Assembly (NCBI GenBank): GCA_963760735.1
Contig: CAVXEB010000004.1
Location: 1,116,001 to 1,180,000, forward strand
Length of the DNA stretch: 64,000 nucleotides
Reading direction: 5' to 3'
From: CF-46 sp963760735
GTDB taxonomy: Bacteria; Chloroflexota; Limnocylindria; Limnocylindrales; CSP1-4
The notes below the pieces were generated by a model, which saw only the letters and a program-made list of their open reading frames with translations, did not search any database and had not been told where the DNA came from. A program made the position numbers and the translations under genes. Shown here piece by piece: positions 44,478 to 52,695 of the stretch; the first letter of the stretch is position 1, and each line of letters starts with the position of its first letter.

Positions 44478-44741
44478 GTGGGCTTCCTGCGTCGCCTGCT
44501 CGGGCGCCCCGACGACGCGCGGGGGGAGGACGACTCGTCGTCGGGAGCGGCGGCTCCGGCCGCGCCGGCCACGAGCCCCGAGGAGGACGAGCGGGCCCAC
44601 GAGCTGGAGCTGGCCCGGTTCGAGCAGGACCGGACGACCGACCTGGTCCGCCGTCAGCAGATGTACAGCGACAAGTCGTGGGTCCCGCCCGCGCAGGGCG
44701 GCGCGGCCCGCGCCGAGGGCGAGGACGCCGAGTCGAGCTAG
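44478..44741 (+). CDS. Small hydrophilic protein downstream of the hydrolase
   Basis: 87 aa, GTG start 2 nt after the hydrolase stop, so probably co-translated. The N-terminus GFLRRLLGRPDD is basic and amphipathic. The middle is Ala/Ser/Pro-rich, then HELELARFEQDRTTDLVRRQ forms a likely helix. The last ~20 residues are Gly/Ala/Glu-rich. No membrane segment or known domain. Function unknown. It ends 4 nt into the convergent small gene at 44738. Confidence 0.65.
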   Translation: MGFLRRLLGRPDDARGEDDSSSGAAAPAAPATSPEEDERAHELELARFEQDRTTDLVRRQQMYSDKSWVPPAQGGAARAEGEDAESS

Positions 44742-44923
44742 TGCTTCGCCAGCTGCCAGGCGGAGACGGTCAGGGCGACGAAGACGACGCCCGCCAGCAG
44801 TCCACCGGGCAACGCGTGATCGAGGGTTGCGACCATCCCCCGGAGGGTCTCGCCGATGAACCCCACCGACCCCATCACGAGCCCGCTGATCCCCGATCCG
44901 ACCGACTGGATGAATCCGCCCAT
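44738..44923 (-). CDS. Small membrane protein
   Basis: 61 aa from ATG 44923. The first half (GGFIQSVGSGISGLVMGSVG) is Gly/Ser-rich and amphipathic; the second half holds a transmembrane-like segment, GLLAGVVFVALTVSAWQL (~40-57), then a short basic end. It overlaps the end of the convergent 44478 gene by 4 nt. It lies downstream of thrB on the same strand (85 nt), so may ride on that transcript. No family recognised; the Shine-Dalgarno is weak. Confidence 0.55.
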   Translation of the reverse strand: MGGFIQSVGSGISGLVMGSVGFIGETLRGMVATLDHALPGGLLAGVVFVALTVSAWQLAKH

Positions 44924-45008
44924 GCCGCGAGTCTCGGCGCCCCGTCAATCGCCCCGCACCGCCCGAGACCCCACCGGATCTCCGGACGGGTGCGCCGGCG
45001 CACCACGA

Positions 45009-45968
45009 TCAGGCGCGCTTGACGACCTGCGCGCCGTGGTTGCGCGGCGAGACGACGCTGATCCGCCCGGTCAGGTCGGTATCCGCGGCGGCCGCACCGA
45101 ACGCGGCCTCGATCCGGGTGATCGTCCGGACGCTGTCGGAGAACGCGAGGATCGTCGACCCGGCGCCCGACAGGCAGGCCCCGATCGCCCCGGCCCCACG
45201 TGCGGCCGCGACGAGCTGCGGAAGCTGTGGGTAGACCGCGGCGCGGTACGGCTCGTGAAGTCGATCGACGGTCAGGACGCGGAGCAGGTCGAACCGACCG
45301 GTCGCCATGCCGGCCACGCCGATCGCGACCCGGGTCAGGTTCGCAACGGCGTCCTCGAGGGGGACCGTCGCCGGCAGGGCTGAGCGCATGTCGGTTGTCG
45401 GCAGCCGCAGGTCCGGGATGAACAGGACGGCGCGGAGGTCGCGCGGCGCGTCGAACCGGAGCGCCTCGACCGCTTCGCCGACGACGGCACACGCGGTGAA
45501 GCCGCCGAGGAGCGCAGCGGTCGCGTTGTCCGGGTGACCTTCGATCGCCGTCGCGAGCCGGAGCAGGTCGGCCTGGGTCAGCGGTTCCCCGAGGAGGGCG
45601 TTCCCGGCGACGAGACCCGCGACGGTCGCCGCCGCCGACGACCCGAGCCCGCGGGCGAGCGGGATCTCGTTGTGCATGTCGATCCGCCAGCCCACCCCTT
45701 CGGGCATCTCGCCGCGGACCTCGCGGAGGGCCGCCTCGATCCCGAGGACACACCGGTTCGTCCGGTCCGCCTCCAGCTCGCCGACGCCTTCGCCGTCGAC
45801 CGTCAGGTCGATCTCGCCGCGGCTCCAGCCGCGCACCTCGACCTCGATCCGGTTCGTCAGCCCGAGCGCCACGCCGAGGCAGTCATAGCCCGCGCCGAGG
45901 TTCGCGCTCGTCGCCGGGACCTCCACCGTGACCCGACGGCCGTCGAGCTCGGCCAGCCAGTTCGTCAC
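45009..45968 (-). CDS. thrB: Homoserine kinase
   Basis: 319 aa from GTG 45968 (VTNWLAELDGRR), with 4-nt GTGA overlap of the thrC stop. GHMP kinase landmarks are VPATSANLGAGYDCLG (~18), the ATP loop LARGLGSSAAATVAG (~98) and the C-terminal GACLSGAGSTILAF (~270). It makes O-phosphohomoserine for ThrC. The gene order hom-thrC-thrB, with overlapping stops and starts, is a standard threonine operon. Confidence 0.96.
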   Translation of the reverse strand: MTNWLAELDGRRVTVEVPATSANLGAGYDCLGVALGLTNRIEVEVRGWSRGEIDLTVDGEGVGELEADRTNRCVLGIEAALREVRGEMPEGVGWRIDMHNEIPLARGLGSSAAATVAGLVAGNALLGEPLTQADLLRLATAIEGHPDNATAALLGGFTACAVVGEAVEALRFDAPRDLRAVLFIPDLRLPTTDMRSALPATVPLEDAVANLTRVAIGVAGMATGRFDLLRVLTVDRLHEPYRAAVYPQLPQLVAAARGAGAIGACLSGAGSTILAFSDSVRTITRIEAAFGAAAADTDLTGRISVVSPRNHGAQVVKRA

Positions 45969-47053
45969 CACCCGAGGGCGACCGCGACGCCGCCGACCGT
46001 CGGCTCTGCCAGGATCACGCCTCGCTCGGCGACGACCTGCTCGGCGGTCGTCGGGTCCTTGAGCCCGGTCCCGGTCAGGACGCAGACGACCGTCGCGTCG
46101 CGAGCGACGTCGCCCGTCGCTGCCGCCTTGACGACGCCCGCGAGGCTCGCGGCGGACGACGGCTCGCAGAAGATGCCCTCGTCCTCGGCGAGCGAGCGCC
46201 AGGCGGCGAGGATCTCGTCGTCCGTCACCGCATCGATCCGGCCGCCGCTCTCGTCCCGGGCGGCGATCGCCTGCCGCCACGAGGCGGGGTTGCCGATCCG
46301 GATTGCGGTCGCGATCGTGTCCGGCTCGTCGACCGGACGGCCGAGGACGAGCGGCGCGGCCCCGGCGGCCTGGAAGCCGAGCATCCGCGGCGTCGTCGGG
46401 ACGAGGCCCGCCGCCTCGTACTCGCGGAACCCCGCCCAGTAGGCGGTGATGTTGCCGGCGTTGCCGACAGGGATCGCGAGGACGTCGGGCGCGCGGCCGA
46501 GGTCGTCGCAAACCTCGAAGGCGGCGGTCTTCTGGCCCTCGAGGCGGAACGGATTGACCGAGTTCACCAGCGTCACCGGGTGGTCGTCCTGCTCGGCGAG
46601 GGCCCGGACGACCCGGAGGGCCGCGTCGAAGTTGCCGTCGACCGCGACGACCCGCGCCCCGGCGACGATCGCCTGGAGGAGCTTGCCGGTCGCGATCTTG
46701 CCGGCCGGGAGGATCACGACGACCTCGAGGCCGTGGGCCGCGCCGTACGCCGCGGCCGATGCCGACGTGTTGCCGGTCGACGCGCAGATGATCGCCCGCG
46801 CGCCATCCTCGACGGCCTTCGCGACGGCGACGACCATGCCGCGGTCCTTGAACGAGCCGGTCGGGTTCTGGCCCTCGACCTTGACGTGGAGACCCTCGAG
46901 GCCGAGCCGGCGCCCGATCCGACGCAGGTGGACGAGCGGCGTCAGCCCCTCGCCGAGGCTGACGCGCGGCGTCGCGTCGGTGATCGGCAGGAACGCGCGG
47001 TAACGCTCGACGAGCGTGGGCCGGGCGTGGTCGAGGGTCGACGGCGGCGTCAT
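45965..47053 (-). CDS. thrC: Threonine synthase
   Basis: 362 aa, start ATG 47053, ATGA overlap with the hom stop. PLP fold type II: the Schiff-base Lys in NPTGSFKDRGM (~65), the phosphate-binding Gly-rich loop in PVGNAGNITAYW (~200) and the Asn/Ser of CASTGNTSASAAA (~93). It converts O-phosphohomoserine to threonine and phosphate. The short form without a large N-terminal extension matches bacterial class I relatives of this length. Confidence 0.95.
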   Translation of the reverse strand: MTPPSTLDHARPTLVERYRAFLPITDATPRVSLGEGLTPLVHLRRIGRRLGLEGLHVKVEGQNPTGSFKDRGMVVAVAKAVEDGARAIICASTGNTSASAAAYGAAHGLEVVVILPAGKIATGKLLQAIVAGARVVAVDGNFDAALRVVRALAEQDDHPVTLVNSVNPFRLEGQKTAAFEVCDDLGRAPDVLAIPVGNAGNITAYWAGFREYEAAGLVPTTPRMLGFQAAGAAPLVLGRPVDEPDTIATAIRIGNPASWRQAIAARDESGGRIDAVTDDEILAAWRSLAEDEGIFCEPSSAASLAGVVKAAATGDVARDATVVCVLTGTGLKDPTTAEQVVAERGVILAEPTVGGVAVALGW

Positions 47054-48108
47054 CGGTGCCCTGCCACGGCCAGGTCTCGCGCGGGCGGCAGACCGGCCCA
47101 GGTGCTGCCGAGACCGCGCGCGATCGCGATCAGGTCAGCGAGGACCGCGCTCGACGTCGCGGGTCCGCCCGCGCCGGGTCCGCTGAACGCCACCGTGCCG
47201 ACCGGCGACGCCTCGACCTCGATCCGGTTCAGGACCCCCGAGGTTCGACCGAACGCGGAGCCGCCGTCGACGGCGATGGGCAGGACGGAGGCATCGACCC
47301 CATCGCCGTCGCGCCGCGCGGACGCGATCAGCTTGATGACCCGGCCCTCGGCGGCCGCCGCCGCGATGTCGGCCGAGCCGATCCCTGTGATCCCGGGCGA
47401 GCCGGCGCCGGGTCCCGTGCCCGGGACGGTCCGCACCACGGAGGTCGGGAGCCACGTCCCGAACGCCAGCCGAGCGAGGATGACGAGCTTGTTGACCGCG
47501 TCATGGCCCTCGACGTCGCCCGACGGGTCCGCCTCGGCGTAGCCAGCGGCCTGGGCGTCGGCGAGGACCGTCGCGTAGTCGCGGCCGTCGTCGGTCATCG
47601 CCGTGAGGATGTAGTTCGTCGTCCCGTTGACGATACCGCGGACCGCCTCGATCCGGTTGCCGGCGAGCTCGGTGGCGATCGGACCGAGGATCGGGATCCC
47701 GCCGCCGACGGAAGCCTCGAACCGGAGAGACGCCTCGGTCCGCCGGGCGAGGCCCTCGAGCTCCGGACCGTGGTGGGCGATCACGTGCTTGTTCGCGGTG
47801 ACGACCGACTTGCCGGCGTGGAGCCCCGCCGCGATCAGGGTGTGGGCCGGCTCGTCGCCGCCCATGAGCTCGACGATGACGTCGGTCTCGGGCGAGGCGA
47901 CGAGATGGGCGGGCGCGTCGGTGAGGAGCTCGGCCGGCAGGCCCGCGGCCCGCGCCCGATCGACGTCGCGGACGGCGATCCCGGCGAGCACGAGCGCGGC
48001 GCCGTCGGCGGGCACGAGCTCCGGGCCGCGGTCGAGGAGCGCCCGCGCCACCTCGCGCCCGACCGTTCCCGCGCCGAGGAGCGCGACCCGGAGCGGTGCA
48101 GGGCTCAC
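47050..48108 (-). CDS. hom: Homoserine dehydrogenase lacking the ACT domain
   Basis: 352 aa, GTG start 48108. NAD(P)-binding LLGAGTVGREVA (~10), VVTANKHVIAHHG (~105) with the catalytic Lys, GGGIPI (~135), RGIVNGTTNYIL (~155) and the substrate/Lys region AEADPSGDVEGHDAVNKLVIL (~195). Typical homoserine dehydrogenases of ~430 aa have a C-terminal ACT domain for threonine feedback; here the protein ends after the catalytic part. Feedback would then have to act through the ACT domains of LysC. It heads the threonine operon, divergent from trpS. Confidence 0.95.
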   Translation of the reverse strand: MSPAPLRVALLGAGTVGREVARALLDRGPELVPADGAALVLAGIAVRDVDRARAAGLPAELLTDAPAHLVASPETDVIVELMGGDEPAHTLIAAGLHAGKSVVTANKHVIAHHGPELEGLARRTEASLRFEASVGGGIPILGPIATELAGNRIEAVRGIVNGTTNYILTAMTDDGRDYATVLADAQAAGYAEADPSGDVEGHDAVNKLVILARLAFGTWLPTSVVRTVPGTGPGAGSPGITGIGSADIAAAAAEGRVIKLIASARRDGDGVDASVLPIAVDGGSAFGRTSGVLNRIEVEASPVGTVAFSGPGAGGPATSSAVLADLIAIARGLGSTWAGLPPARDLAVAGHR

Positions 48109-48171
48109 CCGCGCTCCCCGCGCTCGGCTCGTGGTCGGTACGGCATCCCGCGGAATGGTAGCCGAGCGCGC

Positions 48172-48238
48172 GCGGGCCTCGAACGCCTGCGGGCCCCGAA
48201 CGCCCGCGGGCCCCGAACGTACGCAGGCCCGAACGCCC
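48172..48238. repeat. Four 17-bp tandem units between hom and trpS
   Basis: Units GCGGGCCTCGAACGCCT, GCGGGCCCCGAACGCCC, GCGGGCCCCGAACGTAC and GCAGGCCCGAACGCCC run head to tail. They occupy the divergent 158-nt space, 28 nt upstream of the trpS start. They could bind a regulator or simply be slippage repeats; no leader peptide rich in Trp and no T-box is seen. Confidence 0.6.
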
Positions 48239-48266
48239 GGTTGGGCCTCGGCTACACTCGCCGCCC

Positions 48267-49292
48267 ATGACGACCGACCTCGCGCCGGCGCCGGCGCCCG
48301 CCCAGGCCCCGGCCGACGCCGCCCGGCCGCGGATCTTCTCCGGGATCCAGCCGTCCGGGCTGGTCCATCTCGGCAACGACCTCGGGGCGATCCGCAACTA
48401 CGTCGCGCTGGCGGAGCAGTACGAGGCCATCTACTGCATCGTCGACTACCACGCCCTGACCTCGACGCACGACCCCGAGGTCCTGCGGGCCCGAACTCGG
48501 GAGATGGCGGCGGGCCTGCTCGCCCTCGGGTTGAACCCGGATCGCTGCACGTTGTTCGTCCAGAGCCATCGTCCCGAGCACACCGAGCTGATGTGGCTCC
48601 TCGCGACGGTCACGCCGGTCAGCTGGCTGGAGCGGACGCCGACCTACAAGGAAAAGGTGGAGCAGCAGCCGCATGACCTGAACCACGGCCTGCTCACCTA
48701 TCCGGTCCTCCAGGCGGCCGACATCGTGATCTACAGGGCCTCGCTGGTGCCGGTCGGGCGCGACCAGGCCGCCCACCTCGAACTGTCGCGAGAGATCGTC
48801 CGCGCGTTCAACCGACGCTACGGCGAGACGTTCCCCGAACCGCAGGCCGTGTACACCGAGGCCCCGGTCGTCCTCGGCACGGATGGCGTCCGGAAGATGA
48901 GCAAGTCGCTCGGGAACACGATCGACATCCTCGGCGAGCCCGACCTGATCCGGCGCCAGGTGATGTCGATGGTGACCGACACGCAGCGGATCAAGCGGAC
49001 GGATCCGGGCCGCCCCGAGGTCTGCAACGTGTGCCAGCTCCAGCCGTTCTTCGGTGACGACTACGAGGACCTGTGGGAGGGAGAGCGGACCGCCCGCACC
49101 GGCTGCGTCGACATGAAGAAGCTCCTGTCGGAGCGGATCGTCCGCCACTACGCGCCCGCGCGCGAACGCTATGCCGAGCTGATCGCGAACCCGGCCGAGG
49201 TCGACGGGATCCTGGAGGCCGGGGCCGATCGGCTCGCCCCGAAGGCAAAGGCGACGATGGACGAGGTCCGCGAGCGGATGGGGCTGCGCTAG
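48267..49292 (+). CDS. trpS: Tryptophanyl-tRNA synthetase
   Basis: 341 aa, class I synthetase. HIGH-like signature in SGIQPSGLVHLGN (~26-37) and KMSKS in DGVRKMSKSLGN (~210). The Trp-binding DYHALT (~62) and GRDQAAHLELSREI (~172) segments are typical. The first ~20 residues are an Ala/Pro extension. It charges tRNA-Trp. The gene is monocistronic by position: no gene follows for 440 nt. It shares a divergent promoter region with hom. Confidence 0.97.
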   Translation: MTTDLAPAPAPAQAPADAARPRIFSGIQPSGLVHLGNDLGAIRNYVALAEQYEAIYCIVDYHALTSTHDPEVLRARTREMAAGLLALGLNPDRCTLFVQSHRPEHTELMWLLATVTPVSWLERTPTYKEKVEQQPHDLNHGLLTYPVLQAADIVIYRASLVPVGRDQAAHLELSREIVRAFNRRYGETFPEPQAVYTEAPVVLGTDGVRKMSKSLGNTIDILGEPDLIRRQVMSMVTDTQRIKRTDPGRPEVCNVCQLQPFFGDDYEDLWEGERTARTGCVDMKKLLSERIVRHYAPARERYAELIANPAEVDGILEAGADRLAPKAKATMDEVRERMGLR

Positions 49293-49734
49293 GGCCGTCG
49301 GTCACGTCGGCCGTCGTCACGTCGGCCGTCACCTGCTGGCCATGGCTGACGGCCATGCTCGGATGCCGCTGGGGTCGCGGATCGGCTCGTTCCCGCTCCG
49401 TGTCCTCCGTGCCATGGCGTGGAGCCATCGCGGGCACGTTCCGCGGCTCGGCCGCTTCTTGCATGGTCGTGGGCCATGCCGGGGAGGCACACCAGATGTG
49501 GCCCTCCCCCACGCAACGATCCCGGCGCGTGCCTGACGTGGCGGTCGCACACGCCTGGCAACCTCGTGGCGGGCGCCGCGCACGCGACCGTCGACGGGGC
49601 AGATCGTTGCGTGTGCGTGAGCCACTGGTGGCGCGGCCGGGGCCCGTGACACGGGCCGACCAACCCGCGGTGCACTCGGCGTGCAGGCTCGGCGGCTACC
49701 ATGACCGCCAAGGGGAGGGGCGCAGCCCCTCTCC
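49293..49734. repeat. Repeat-bearing non-coding region between trpS and the AI-2E-type transporter
   Basis: No credible gene. Related inverted repeats are CATGGC-TGACG-GCCATG (49341-49357), CCATGGCGTGGAGCCAT (49412-49428) and GCATGG-TCGTGGG-CCATGC (49461-49479). CCACGCAACGATCCC at 49509-49523 repeats exactly the sequence at 3384-3398, and its inverted core GATCGTTGCGTG lies at 49602-49613, so the two could pair. The segment ends in the hairpin at 49712. It resembles a dispersed element family with two loci in this window. Confidence 0.6.
49712..49734 (+). promoter_or_regulatory. Hairpin covering the Shine-Dalgarno of the GTG start at 49735
   Basis: GGGGAGGGGC at 49712-49721, loop GCA, then GCCCCTCTCC at 49725-49734, with one mismatch. 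The purine-rich arm contains the only Shine-Dalgarno-like sequence for the GTG at 49735, which would be hidden when the stem forms. If translation starts instead at ATG 49774 (GAGGTGG upstream) the hairpin is just a leader structure. Confidence 0.45.
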
Positions 49735-50952
49735 GTGACCACGAACGGTTCGCGCGCCGAGGTGGACTCCGCGATGGTGAGCCTGAGCGATCGGCAGGAA
49801 CGCTGGCTGACGGCCGTTCTCGTCCTCGGCACGTTCGTCCTCGCGATCGTCGCGATCTCGCTCGCCGCCGGCGTCTTCTTCGCCTTCGGCGACATCATCC
49901 TCGTCTTCTTCCTCGCCTGGCTCCTGGCGTTCATCCTCAGCCCGGTCGTCGCGGGACTGACCCGGCTCGTGCCCGTGCTGCCGCGGATCGGCGCGGTGGT
50001 CCTCGTCTATGCCACGCTCGTCGGCGCGATCGTCCTCGTCGTCGTCCTGGTCGCCGGCGCGCTCGCCCAGTCGATCGCGTCGTTCATCGCCGGGGTTCCG
50101 GACCTCCGCAACCAGCTGCCGGTCATCCTCGCCCCGTGGCAGGACTGGCTGAAGTCGCTCGGCTTCGACCAGGTCAACCTCGTCGTCCAGGCCCAGGGCT
50201 TCCTCGACAACCTCGCGACGTACGCCATCCAGCTGGCCGGACCCGTGCAGCAGCTCGCGGTCGCGAGCATCGGCGCGCTCGGCAGCCTGCTGCTCGTCCT
50301 GATCCTGTCGCTCTACATGGTCGTCGACCGCGACGCGATCATGTCCTTCATCTTCCGGCTCGTCCCGCCCGCCCGGACGGACGAGGCGCGCCTGCTCGAG
50401 CGGAGCGTGGCCCGGTCGTTCGGCGGCTTCCTCCGCGGCCAGGCGATCATCGGGTTCACGTACGGCGCGATCGCCGCCTTCACGAGTGCCGTCCTCGGCC
50501 TGCCGTTCCTCGCGGTCACGAGCGCCGTCGCGGGCGTCCTCATGGCGATCCCGTTCTTCGGGCCCTTCATCGCCTGGGCGCCACCGGTGATCGTCGCGAT
50601 CCTCACTCCGGGCGAGCACTGGCTCCCGGCGGCGATCCTGATGGGCATCGGCTGGCTCATCGTCATGAACGTGCTCCAGCCGCGGCTGATGCAGGAGTCG
50701 GTCGGCATCCACCCGATCGTCGTCCTCGGGTCGGTCCTGATCGGGGGCAAGATCGCCGGCATCGGCGGGGCGATCTTCGGGATCCCGATCGCGGCGGTCA
50801 TCTCCGCGTTCTTCTTCTACTTCCTGGCAATGACGCGCGACCCGGCACCGGTCACCGCCCGGGCGGCCGCACGCGTCGAGGCCCGCGAAGGCCGGAAGGT
50901 CCGGATCCCGACCGAGCCGGTGCCCGGCATCGATCCCGACGTGACTGCCTGA
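49735..50952 (+). CDS. AI-2E/PerM-family membrane transporter
   Basis: 405 aa from GTG 49735; ATG 49774 (MVSLSDRQERWL) gives 392 aa and has the better Shine-Dalgarno. About eight membrane helices: three near the N-terminus (~20-105), a soluble amphipathic stretch (~110-160), then helices from ~165 to ~375. Family features include the Pro/Gly-rich FGPFIAWAPPVIVAILTPG (~275) and the conserved region VLQPRLMQESVGIHPIVVLG (~310). Members export small molecules or ions (AI-2 in TqsA, other solutes elsewhere). The substrate is unknown. SurE follows 6 nt after its stop. Confidence 0.85.
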   Translation: MTTNGSRAEVDSAMVSLSDRQERWLTAVLVLGTFVLAIVAISLAAGVFFAFGDIILVFFLAWLLAFILSPVVAGLTRLVPVLPRIGAVVLVYATLVGAIVLVVVLVAGALAQSIASFIAGVPDLRNQLPVILAPWQDWLKSLGFDQVNLVVQAQGFLDNLATYAIQLAGPVQQLAVASIGALGSLLLVLILSLYMVVDRDAIMSFIFRLVPPARTDEARLLERSVARSFGGFLRGQAIIGFTYGAIAAFTSAVLGLPFLAVTSAVAGVLMAIPFFGPFIAWAPPVIVAILTPGEHWLPAAILMGIGWLIVMNVLQPRLMQESVGIHPIVVLGSVLIGGKIAGIGGAIFGIPIAAVISAFFFYFLAMTRDPAPVTARAAARVEAREGRKVRIPTEPVPGIDPDVTA

Positions 50953-50958
50953 GTCGCC

Positions 50959-52078
50959 GTGCCGGACGACACGACGAAGCGCACCGGGCGGCGGGCGGAC
51001 GAGAGTCCCGGCGCCGTCGACCCGGACGAGGCGGCTCCGTCGCCGGCGAACGACGGCGGCCAGCCGGACATGACCCGGGAGCGCGCCCGGACCGAGCGGC
51101 GCGATCTCGACAAGGAGCGCGGTGAGCCGGTCGCCGGCGGCGCCGCGCGCGGTGGTCCGCGAGCCCTCCGCCCGACAGCCGGACCGCTTCGCGACTGGTC
51201 GACGCGGCCCAGGATCCTGATCACCAACGACGACGGCGTCGAGTCCCGCGGCCTGCTCGCCCTGAAGCAGGCGCTCGAGCCGATCGGCGACACCACCGTC
51301 GTCGCGCCGGACACGAACCAGAGCGCGGTCGGTCACCAGAAGACCCTGATGCGGCCGCTGCGGATCCGCGAGCGGACCCTCGCCGACGGCTCGCTGGCCT
51401 TCTCGGTCGACGGGAGCCCGACCGATGCGGTGAGCATCGCCTTCCTCGGCTACTTCGGCCACGGCTTCGACCTCGTCGCCTCCGGCATCAACTACGGGGC
51501 GAACCTCGGCGACGACATCACCTACTCGGGCACGGTCAGCGCGGCGATGGAGGCGGTCATCAACAGCTGCCCCGCGTTCGCGATCTCGCAGGAGTACTAC
51601 GAGCATCCCGACTTCACCCTGGCCGCCCTCGCGGCGACCACCGTGGCCCGGAACATCCTCGAGCACGGCCTGTCGCGGGGCGAGCTGATCAACGTCAACG
51701 TGCCCGCCGTGTCGATGGAGGAGTTCGACGGGTTCGAGGTGACGCGGCTCGGCCGGCGCGTCTACCAGGACCAGCTCATCGAGCGGCTCGACCCGCGCGG
51801 CATCCCCTACTTCTGGATCGGTGGGCCGCCGCCGTCGGGGCTGGCGGTGCCCGGCACGGACTTCCACGCGGTCGTCCACCGGCGGATCGCGATCACGCCG
51901 ATCCACCTCGACCTGACCGGGCGGCGGCTGCTGCGGCGGCTGAAGACGTGGACGTGGGCGTTGTCGAAGGACGCCAAGGCCGCCGAGGCCGCCGCCGCGG
52001 CCGAGCCGCCGGAATGCCGCCGAGGCCGCCGAGGTCGAGGCCGAGATCCGCGAGGAGCGACAGATCGAGCGGCGCTGA
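50959..52078 (+). CDS. surE: 5'/3'-nucleotidase SurE, with apparent frameshift near the 3' end
   Basis: Metal and substrate motifs are in the start of the core: ILITNDDGVESRG (~86-98), VVAPDTNQSAVGH (~113) and SGINYGANLGDDITYSGTV (~175). SurE is a divalent-metal nucleotidase acting on 5'/3'-NMPs. The first ~80 residues are a low-complexity extension, so ATG 51070 or later could be the real start. Read straight through, the frame runs on to 52572, but after ~52005 it becomes Arg-rich nonsense-like. In the +1 frame, 52013-52078 reads NAAEAAEVEAEIREERQIER-R to a TGA at 52076, a natural charged tail. One base appears to be inserted or two deleted at 52006-52015, by mutation or an assembly error. 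Confidence 0.85.
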
Positions 52079-52122
52079 TCACAATGCCGGTGACGAGCCC
52101 GCAACTGAACAGGGGAACCGCC

Positions 52123-52572
52123 ATGGACGTCTCGAATCTGTTGAGCGGACTCACCGGTGGCGGTGACGGAAGCACGGTCGATCCCACGAAGGCGATCGCC
52201 GGCGTCCAGGAGCTGATCAACGACTCGGGCGGCGTCGACGGGCTGGTCAAGAAGCTCCAGGCAGGTGGTCTCGGCGACCAGGCCCAATCGTGGGTCGGCA
52301 CCGGCGAGAACCAGGCGGTCGAGCCGCAGCAGCTCGCGGATGCCCTCGGCCCGGAGACGGTCAACAAGCTCTCGTCGTCCACCGGGATCTCGATCCAGCG
52401 CCTGCTCCCGCTCCTGGCGACCTTCCTGCCGATCGTGCTCAGCGCCCTCACCCCGGACGGCAACACACCGGCGCCGGGGTCGCCCGCCAACCAGCCGGAC
52501 CTCGGCGGGATCATCGGTGGCCTGCTCGGATCGGGCGGGATCGGCAGCATCCTCGGCGGCGGAGGCCGGTAG
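52123..52572 (+). CDS. DUF937/YidB-like protein
   Basis: 149 aa from ATG 52123 (MDVSNLLSGLTGGG), with AGGGGAA 6 nt upstream, supporting a separate gene. The order is a Gly-rich start, a helix containing VQELINDSGGVDGLVKKLQAGGLGDQAQSWVGTGENQAVEPQQLADALG (described, not a run) and a Gly/Pro-rich tail ending GGIIGGLLGSGG. YidB-type proteins are small, Gly-rich bacterial proteins with a helical Gly-Leu-x-Asp-x-x-x-SW core; function is unknown. It is in frame with surE but this is probably coincidental because of the frameshift. Confidence 0.75.
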   Translation: MDVSNLLSGLTGGGDGSTVDPTKAIAGVQELINDSGGVDGLVKKLQAGGLGDQAQSWVGTGENQAVEPQQLADALGPETVNKLSSSTGISIQRLLPLLATFLPIVLSALTPDGNTPAPGSPANQPDLGGIIGGLLGSGGIGSILGGGGR

Positions 52573-52695
52573 CCTCCGCGACTCGGCGGCCCTCCGCCTC
52601 GGTCGAACGGCCGGTGGCGGTCATCGTCGAATGTCCACGACCGCTCGCGTCGCCCGACCGATGACCGGGCCAGGCTCGCGGACGACGATCCGTCC

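Noticed and set aside
52006..52572. A genuine SurE-DUF937 fusion protein
   Set aside because: The +1 frame gives a natural SurE tail with its own stop and the DUF937 part has its own Shine-Dalgarno and ATG.
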